From Solirubrobacterales bacterium (GTDB lineage: Bacteria > Actinomycetota > Thermoleophilia > Solirubrobacterales > Solirubrobacteraceae), in contig PLBZ01000005.1 in NCBI GenBank assembly GCA_003134675.1, positions 4,940 through 15,197 on the forward strand: DNA of 10,258 nucleotides, written 5' to 3'. The notes under the pieces were generated by a model. The model saw only the letters and a list, made by a program, of their open reading frames with translations. It had not been told where the DNA came from and made no database searches. The position numbers and the translations under genes are program-made. Shown here in pieces: positions 5,106 through 10,258 of the stretch. Each line of letters begins with the position of its first letter. The first letter of the stretch is position 1.

Positions 5106-5111
5106 TAGTCT
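5106..5111 (+). promoter_or_regulatory. Candidate -10 element (TAGTCT) of the gene at 5124
   Basis: TAGTCT fits TANNNT, lies 12 nt before the ATG and would give a leader of about 6 nt. A near-identical context with the same hexamer is at 5054-5059. TATACG at 5100-5105 is an alternative. No clear -35 or Shine-Dalgarno sequence is present. The 137-bp region 4987-5123 separates divergent genes and must contain promoters for both. Confidence 0.35.
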
Positions 5112-5123
5112 CCCGGACCGTCC

Positions 5124-5711
5124 ATGGCTCGTAGATCCCTGCGCCCACATTTGAACCAGATCCGCGTCTGGGTACGGCAAGGCCGCACCGACGCCTGGGT
5201 CGCCCACCAGCTCGAGGTCAGCGTGCGGGACATCGAGGAGTTCAAGCGCCAGAATGAGCTCGCAAGCGGCGAGGAGGCCACCGCGGGAGCCGGCGCCACC
5301 GATTACGAGGAGATCGATCTCCGTGCCGAGGACGACGCGCTGATCGCCGCCGAGCTCGAGGCGGCCGAGCTCGAGGCCGAGCGCATCAAGGCAGAAGCTC
5401 CACCGGAGCAGGACGAAGACGAGAACGGAGACGGAGACGGAGACGGACCCGAGAGCGACCAGCAGGACGCTCCCCGTCGTCGCCGCAGCCGTCGCGGCGG
5501 TCGCGGGCGCCGCACGGCGCGCAACAACGTCGGTCCCCTCGAGGGCACCTTCGACCACGGCGAGGAGGGCTACGGCCTGTGGCTCGACCCCGCCGTCCAG
5601 GACAACCCGATCTACGCCGAGCACTGGGCCGGCCACCGCCCCGTCGAGGTCCTCGTCGAGGAAGACCGCATAGTCATCCGCCGCACGAGCACCGGCCCCG
5701 ACGACGACTAA
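5124..5711 (+). CDS. Putative nucleic-acid-binding protein: HTH-like start, acidic middle, Arg-rich patch
   Basis: 195 residues, not matched to a named family. Residues 12-42 look like a helix-turn-helix of the type that reads spaced recognition steps (VWVRQGRTDAWVAHQLEVSV). Residues 45-115 are very acidic and low in complexity, with a 15-bp repeat giving AELEA twice (about 76-85) and a GGAGAC hexamer repeat (5427-5446) giving alternating Gly-Asp. Residues 118-132 are a dense Arg/Gly patch (RRRRSRRGGRGRR), typical of RNA or DNA contact. The C-terminal 135-190 is a compact, Trp- and Gly-containing segment (EEGYGLWLDPAV, YAEHWAGHRPVEV) that looks folded and is likely the most conserved part. 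Acidic plus Arg-rich tracts recall RNA- or ribosome-associated actinobacterial proteins; the function is unknown. It is transcribed alone, divergent from csrA and convergent with the next gene. Confidence 0.8.
   Translation: MARRSLRPHLNQIRVWVRQGRTDAWVAHQLEVSVRDIEEFKRQNELASGEEATAGAGATDYEEIDLRAEDDALIAAELEAAELEAERIKAEAPPEQDEDENGDGDGDGPESDQQDAPRRRRSRRGGRGRRTARNNVGPLEGTFDHGEEGYGLWLDPAVQDNPIYAEHWAGHRPVEVLVEEDRIVIRRTSTGPDDD
5427..5446 (+). repeat. GGAGAC hexanucleotide tandem repeat, 3.3 copies
   Basis: Three complete GGAGAC units and the first two bases of a fourth, in frame, encode Gly-Asp repeats in the acidic linker of the gene at 5124. Short in-frame hexamers of this sort can change length without breaking the gene. 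Confidence 0.6.
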
Positions 5712-5712
5712 T

Positions 5713-5726
5713 ACGCCGTTTGGCGT
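5713..5726. terminator. Hairpin between converging genes, possible terminator
   Basis: ACGCC (5713-5717) and GGCGT (5722-5726) pair around a GTTT loop directly after the TAA at 5709-5711. An outer pairing is possible between GACGACG (5700-5706) and CGTCGTC (5733-5739). It lies in the 36-bp gap between two converging genes and could serve both. No T-tract follows on either strand, so termination by this hairpin is uncertain. Confidence 0.35.
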
Positions 5727-5747
5727 GCTGGGCGTCGTCTGGAGTAA

Positions 5748-6074
5748 TTAGACCTTTACCTCCCGGCGGCCTCCGGCATAGTCGGAAGCCCCGCGCAGGT
5801 ATCTCCCGAACGCGGCGTCGACTACGATGCCCGCCTCCCATGCCCACGGATCCTCCGGGGCCGCCTTCATCGCCGCCTGTAAGCACCAGGCGGTGCCGCG
5901 CCCGTAGAGCTCAACCAGCTCCTCCGCCGAGAACCTGCCGCCCAGGCGCCTGCGCAGCTCCGCGACCAATGCCTCGGTGACGCGCTCCAGCTGTGCCCCG
6001 CGCTGCGCCGGCGCGGCGCGCAGCCGACGCTCGCCCTGCTGCCACTGGTAGATCGCGTTCTCGAACTCCGACAC
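5748..6074 (-). CDS. Conserved hypothetical helical protein downstream of ftsB
   Basis: 108 residues from a GTG start (complement of 6072-6074), with a weak GGGA just before it. It is predicted to be nearly all helical, soluble and without membrane segments. Recognisable blocks are LVAELRRRLGGRFSAEELVELYGRGTAWC, in parts (36-64), and DAAFGRYLRGASDYAGGRR (86-104). I associate this pattern with uncharacterised actinobacterial proteins found near the enolase region, but no function is known to me. It begins 30 nt after the ftsB stop on the same strand, so it is probably the last gene of that group. The converging gene on its right-hand transcriptional end is 36 bp away. Confidence 0.75.
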   Translation of the reverse strand: MSEFENAIYQWQQGERRLRAAPAQRGAQLERVTEALVAELRRRLGGRFSAEELVELYGRGTAWCLQAAMKAAPEDPWAWEAGIVVDAAFGRYLRGASDYAGGRREVKV

Positions 6075-6104
6075 TCCCGGCGAGGCTAGCAGCGCGGGCG
6101 AGGA

Positions 6105-6449
6105 TCAGTTATTGGGCAAGTTGCTGATGATGTACGACCGCTCGCCGTGCTTCATCATGCCCAGTGCGCGCGCCTGCGCTTCGACCGTCCCGGGCCTGCC
6201 CAGCGCTTCGTGCTGGCGCTGAAGCTTGCTGTTTTCGCGCTGCATCACGGCCACCTTCGCGCTCACGCCGCGCGCCTGGCGCCACGTGCTCAAGAGATGA
6301 ATGCCGGCGCTCAGGTACAGGTACGCCAGGACCACGAGCACACCCAGCATCGCCACGCGACCCAACCGATCCCAGCGCACGCGCGTCGGGGCGGGGCGGG
6401 CGGTGCGGCGAGTCGAAGACCGGCGTGCAGAGGCAGAAGCGGAGGCCAT
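6105..6449 (-). CDS. ftsB: Cell division protein FtsB / DivIC (septum formation initiator family)
   Basis: 114 residues. This is the usual bitopic architecture: a basic cytoplasmic N-terminus rich in Ser/Ala/Arg (1-31), one membrane helix (about 32-53), an extracytoplasmic coiled coil (about 57-86, with heptad-like AKVAVMQRENSKLQRQHEAL) and the family's C-terminal motif with A-RALGMMKHGE (94-103). FtsB/DivIC pairs with FtsL and FtsQ/DivIB in the divisome and helps activate septal cell-wall synthesis. It lies 60 nt downstream of eno on the same strand, the order eno-ftsB that is widespread in actinobacteria and Firmicutes. The family is short and variable, so identification rests on architecture, C-terminal motif and context together. 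The ATG follows a G-rich stretch but no well-spaced Shine-Dalgarno sequence. Confidence 0.88.
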   Translation of the reverse strand: MASASASARRSSTRRTARPAPTRVRWDRLGRVAMLGVLVVLAYLYLSAGIHLLSTWRQARGVSAKVAVMQRENSKLQRQHEALGRPGTVEAQARALGMMKHGERSYIISNLPNN

Positions 6450-6509
6450 ACCCCCGCATTCGCGCCGACGCGCGTGAACCCTTCAAGCGCAGGCCGGCAG
6501 GCGGGAGGC

Positions 6510-7796
<1,287 letters not shown>

Positions 7797-7819
7797 TCAG
7801 TCACCGGCACGACCCGGAC

Positions 7820-7839
7820 CCGACCTATTTTTTGGTCGG
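7820..7839. other. Stem-loop over the stop codon of the foldase gene
   Basis: CCGACC (7820-7825) and GGTCGG (7834-7839) are perfect inverted repeats around an A/T-only 8-nt loop. The gene's final AAA-AAA-TAG codons sit in the loop and stem. There is no T-tract after the second arm on the minus strand, so it is more likely a 3' structure or partial terminator than a strong one; eno starts only 40 bp on. Confidence 0.35.
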
Positions 7840-9039
7840 CGTGACGGGTACTTTGGTCGTCTGCTGCGGCGTCGCGCCCTGCTGAGCGCCACCCGTCTGA
7901 GGCGTGCCGGTGACGCCGGCCGGTAGCGCCGGCGTCTTGGGCGCTTTGTACTGCTTGCAGTCCGTCACCACGTAGCCCGCACGGCAATCCGTCTTGGCCG
8001 TCCACTTCTTTTTGAATTCTTTGACGAACTTGCTCAGCGCCGTCTGCTGCTGAGTGGCGGTCAGCTGCTGCTTGATCGAAGATTCTGCCTGTGCCAGCGT
8101 CTGCTGGCTGCCGGCCTTACTGCTCAGCACCTCGAAGACGTAGTAGCCGAAGGGCGTCTTGACCGGGCCGCTGAGAACCTTCGCCTTGGCCGAGAAGATC
8201 GCCGTGTCGAGTGACTTCTCCTCCTGGCCTTTGATGACTTCCGGAAGCACTCCGCCTTTGGTCTTGCTCGTCGGGTCGATCGAAACCTTCTTGGCGATGC
8301 TCGCGAAGCTCTTGCCCGATTCGATTTCTTTCTTGGCGCTCTTCGCAGCCGCTTCGGCCTTGGTGAGGATGATCTCCACGCTGCGCTTTTCCGGCGTACC
8401 GAAGCGCGTCGGGTTTTCTTTGTAGTACTTCGCGATTTCAGCCTTGGTGACGGTGCCTTTGCCTTTCGCGATCTTCTGCTGGATTTTCGATGACAGCAGG
8501 TTCAGCTTCACGCGCAGCAGCAGGTCCGAGACGCTCTGCCCTGACGTTTTCAGGAATTTTTCGAAGTCCGCCGGTTTGGGGAACTGCTGGCTCTTGATTT
8601 TTTCGAACTGCGCCTTGACTTCCTTGTCGGATACCGTCACACCCAGGCTGGAGCCTTCGCCGATCACCCACTCTGAGGAGATCAGGAAGCCGAGCACCTC
8701 CTGCTGCAGTGTTTTGTACTTCGTTTCGCACTGAGACTTCAGCTGAGCTTCGGTGGGCGCGGTCTGACCTTTGACAGGTTTCGCCGCCGCGGCTTTCAGA
8801 CCGGCGATGCAGGCGGTGTAGCTCGGCGGAACAGGGACAGCCGGCTTGGCGCCCGTGGTGGCGCCCGTGCTGCTCGAGGACGCGACCGACATCCAGTGTT
8901 CGAACGCAGCTTTCGTGATCGGATTGCTGCCGACCTGTACGACCGCGTTGCCGGGGATGCCCCCGCCGCACGCCACGAGGGCGAGTGAGGCAAAGAAAAC
9001 GGCGCCTAGCGCCGGTATGCAGCGGAGTACCTTGGACAC
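7825..9039 (-). CDS. SurA/PrsA-like peptidyl-prolyl cis-trans isomerase lipoprotein
   Basis: 404 residues from a GTG start (complement of 9037-9039). Residues 1-24 are a lipoprotein signal peptide with lipobox LVAC; C24 would be the lipidated residue, so the protein is anchored outside the membrane. A SurA-N-like helical chaperone region follows (about 31-212), with FEHWM near its start and EVLGFLISSEWVIGEG in the middle. A parvulin rotamase domain is at about 213-308 (RSVEIILTKAEAA, SFASIAKKVSIDP, GGVLPEV, GPVKTPFGYYVFEV). Lys-rich helices (311-348) follow, then a Pro/Thr/Gln-rich tail (366-404). C78, C104, C352 and C361 could form two disulphides. Role: folding of secreted proteins. It is Lys-rich, and its third positions include clearly more A and T than the neighbouring genes. 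The gap to mfd upstream is 49 bp and to eno downstream 40 bp, all on one strand. Confidence 0.92.
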   Translation of the reverse strand: MSKVLRCIPALGAVFFASLALVACGGGIPGNAVVQVGSNPITKAAFEHWMSVASSSSTGATTGAKPAVPVPPSYTACIAGLKAAAAKPVKGQTAPTEAQLKSQCETKYKTLQQEVLGFLISSEWVIGEGSSLGVTVSDKEVKAQFEKIKSQQFPKPADFEKFLKTSGQSVSDLLLRVKLNLLSSKIQQKIAKGKGTVTKAEIAKYYKENPTRFGTPEKRSVEIILTKAEAAAKSAKKEIESGKSFASIAKKVSIDPTSKTKGGVLPEVIKGQEEKSLDTAIFSAKAKVLSGPVKTPFGYYVFEVLSSKAGSQQTLAQAESSIKQQLTATQQQTALSKFVKEFKKKWTAKTDCRAGYVVTDCKQYKAPKTPALPAGVTGTPQTGGAQQGATPQQTTKVPVTPTKK

Positions 9040-9048
9040 GACGCGGGC

Positions 9049-9054
9049 ACTCTA
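9049..9054 (-). promoter_or_regulatory. Candidate -10 element (TAGAGT) before the foldase lipoprotein gene
   Basis: TAGAGT on the minus strand fits TANNNT and ends 9 nt before the GTG start, the same spacing as at the rhomboid-like gene. No convincing -35 is present. The gap also holds an A/T-rich perfect palindrome AGAAATTTCT (9081-9090) at the mfd stop, unusual in such GC-rich DNA. Confidence 0.3.
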
Positions 9055-9088
9055 GCGGAAACGCCCTAACTCGTGCATAAAGAAATTT

Positions 9089-10258
9089 CTACGCGGCCTC
9101 GCGGCTGATTGCGAGCAGCACGTCGGCGGCCCTGACCACGGTCGGAAAGCGCTCCTTGCCTTCCGTCGGCACCCTCACCGAGACCTGCGAGCGCCCGGCT
9201 TCGTACAGCGCCTCCGGCAGCTCCTCGCGCAGCCGCTTCGCGCGCACCGAGTCGAGCTCGACCGGCGTCACCGCCAAACGATCCCCCCGGAAGCTGACGG
9301 TCCGCACCCCCGCCTGGCCGAACTTGATGCGCGCGCGCTGCAACGCCAGCAGGTTGCCCAGCGGCTCAGGCACCGGCCCGAAGCGATCCTCGAGCTCCTC
9401 GCGCAGCCGCTCCACCTCGGCCACCTCCAGCGCCCCCGCCACGCGGCGGTGCACCTCGATCTTCGCCTGCTCGTAGGGGACGTAATCGGCGGGCACGTAG
9501 GCGTCGACGTTCACGTCCAGGCGCACGGGCTCCGCCGGCTCCTCGGGTGGGTGGGATCCATTCTCTCCGTCCCCGTCCTGCTCGACGGCCAGCACCGCTT
9601 CGTCGAGCATCTGCATGTACAGCTCGAACCCCAGCGCCGCCACGTGCCCCGACTGCTCGTCGCCCAGCAGGTTCCCAGCGCCGCGGATCTCCAGGTCGCG
9701 CATCGCGACCTTAAACCCGGCTCCCAGCTCAGTGTAGTCCGACAGCGCCGACAGCCGCTGCGCCGCCTCGTGCGTGAGCGCCGCCGCCGAGTCGTACAGC
9801 AGATATGCGTAGGCGCGCTCGCGACTGCGCCCCACGCGCCCGCGGATCTGGTACAGCTGCGCCAGCCCGAACGCATCGGAGTGCTCCACGATCAGCGTGT
9901 TCGCCTGCGGGATGTCGATCCCCGACTCGATGATCGACGTGCACACCAGCACGTCCGCCCCGCCGCGCAGGTAGTCCATCATCACCTCCTCGAGCTCCCC
10001 CTCGGCCATCTGGCCGTGCGCCACCGCGAAGCGCACGCCCGGGCACATCGCCCGCAGCCGCTCGGCCGTCTCGTCGATCGACTCGACGCGGTTGTGCAGG
10101 AAGAACGCCTGCCCGTCGCGCTCGTGCTCGCGCACGATCGCCCGCTTGACGAGCTCCTCCTCGTACTCCCCCACATACGTCTTCACCGGCCGCCGGCCCT
10201 CCGGCGGCGTCTCGATCACGGAGATGTTCCGCAGCCCCGCCAGCGACATCTGCAGCGT
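9089..10258 (-). CDS. mfd: Transcription-repair-coupling factor Mfd, C-terminal part (5' partial)
   Basis: The frame is open to the window edge (first visible residues TLQ before MSLAGLRNISVIETPPEGRRP), so about 389 of the roughly 1,100-1,200 residues of a full Mfd are present. Mfd is a dsDNA translocase that removes stalled RNA polymerase and recruits UvrA. Visible are the second RecG-like helicase lobe with motif IV-like AFFLHNRVESI, motif V TSIIESGIDIP, motif VI YQIRGRVGRS, the RGAGNLLGDEQSGH segment, and after a short acidic linker the C-terminal TRCF domain (DVNVDAYVPADYVPYEQAKIE and onwards). The residues after motif VI and the TRCF domain distinguish it from RecG. The ATPase motifs I-III, the RNA-polymerase-interacting domain and the UvrB-like region would be outside the window. 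The stop lies 49 bp before the foldase gene on the same strand. Confidence 0.97.
   Translation of the reverse strand, partial: TLQMSLAGLRNISVIETPPEGRRPVKTYVGEYEEELVKRAIVREHERDGQAFFLHNRVESIDETAERLRAMCPGVRFAVAHGQMAEGELEEVMMDYLRGGADVLVCTSIIESGIDIPQANTLIVEHSDAFGLAQLYQIRGRVGRSRERAYAYLLYDSAAALTHEAAQRLSALSDYTELGAGFKVAMRDLEIRGAGNLLGDEQSGHVAALGFELYMQMLDEAVLAVEQDGDGENGSHPPEEPAEPVRLDVNVDAYVPADYVPYEQAKIEVHRRVAGALEVAEVERLREELEDRFGPVPEPLGNLLALQRARIKFGQAGVRTVSFRGDRLAVTPVELDSVRAKRLREELPEALYEAGRSQVSVRVPTEGKERFPTVVRAADVLLAISREAA

Noticed and set aside
6450..6509. Intergenic gap between eno and ftsB searched for a promoter or attenuator.
   Set aside because: GC-rich with no TANNNT element at a useful place and no convincing hairpin with T-tract; most simply a spacer within a cotranscribed group.

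Overview
The window is high-GC bacterial chromosome with strong G/C preference at third codon positions. It most resembles an actinobacterium of the class Thermoleophilia (Solirubrobacterales-like). That placement is inferred from the gene order mfd / SurA-like lipoprotein / enolase / FtsB, the sigma-factor tail with a fused zinc-binding segment, a stand-alone Lrp/AsnC effector domain and a DUF2090 aldolase-like protein. It was not tested by any search. No tRNA, rRNA, CRISPR array, transposase or phage gene is visible.

Layout. (1) 1-1014, plus strand: C-terminal part of a protein that looks like a sigma factor fused to an anti-sigma-type zinc segment, one membrane helix and a Pro/Thr-rich tail. 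(2) 1011-3417, minus strand, read right to left: a zinc-ribbon rhomboid-fold protein that has lost its catalytic residues, a UPF0173-type metal-dependent hydrolase, an AsnC-type effector domain coupled to it by an ATGA overlap, and a single-pass membrane protein of unknown function. (3) 3477-4630, plus strand: a DUF2090 aldolase-like TIM barrel and a small membrane protein whose start meets the aldolase stop. (4) 4628-4730: a 103-bp symmetric palindromic element between converging genes. (5) 4744-4986, minus strand: CsrA. (6) 5124-5711, plus strand: a lineage-type protein with a helix-turn-helix-like start, an acidic middle and an Arg-rich patch. (7) 5748-10258, minus strand, read right to left: the C-terminal third of Mfd, a SurA/PrsA-like peptidyl-prolyl isomerase lipoprotein, enolase, the divisome protein FtsB/DivIC, and a conserved hypothetical.

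How the parts relate. Block 7 is a housekeeping cluster: transcription-coupled repair, extracytoplasmic protein folding, glycolysis/RNA metabolism and septation. Block 2 looks like a small operon with its own promoter in front of the hydrolase. The two divergent intergenic regions (3418-3476 and 4987-5123) hold TANNNT-like -10 elements close to the start codons, suggesting leaderless or near-leaderless transcripts.

Most worth a second look: the sigma-factor/ZAS/membrane fusion, the rhomboid pseudoprotease with an N-terminal zinc ribbon, and the palindromic element, whose terminal inverted repeats and central palindrome share exactly the same centre and whose left end supplies a stop codon. 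I see no evidence of a complete, unknown multi-gene defence or mobile system here.
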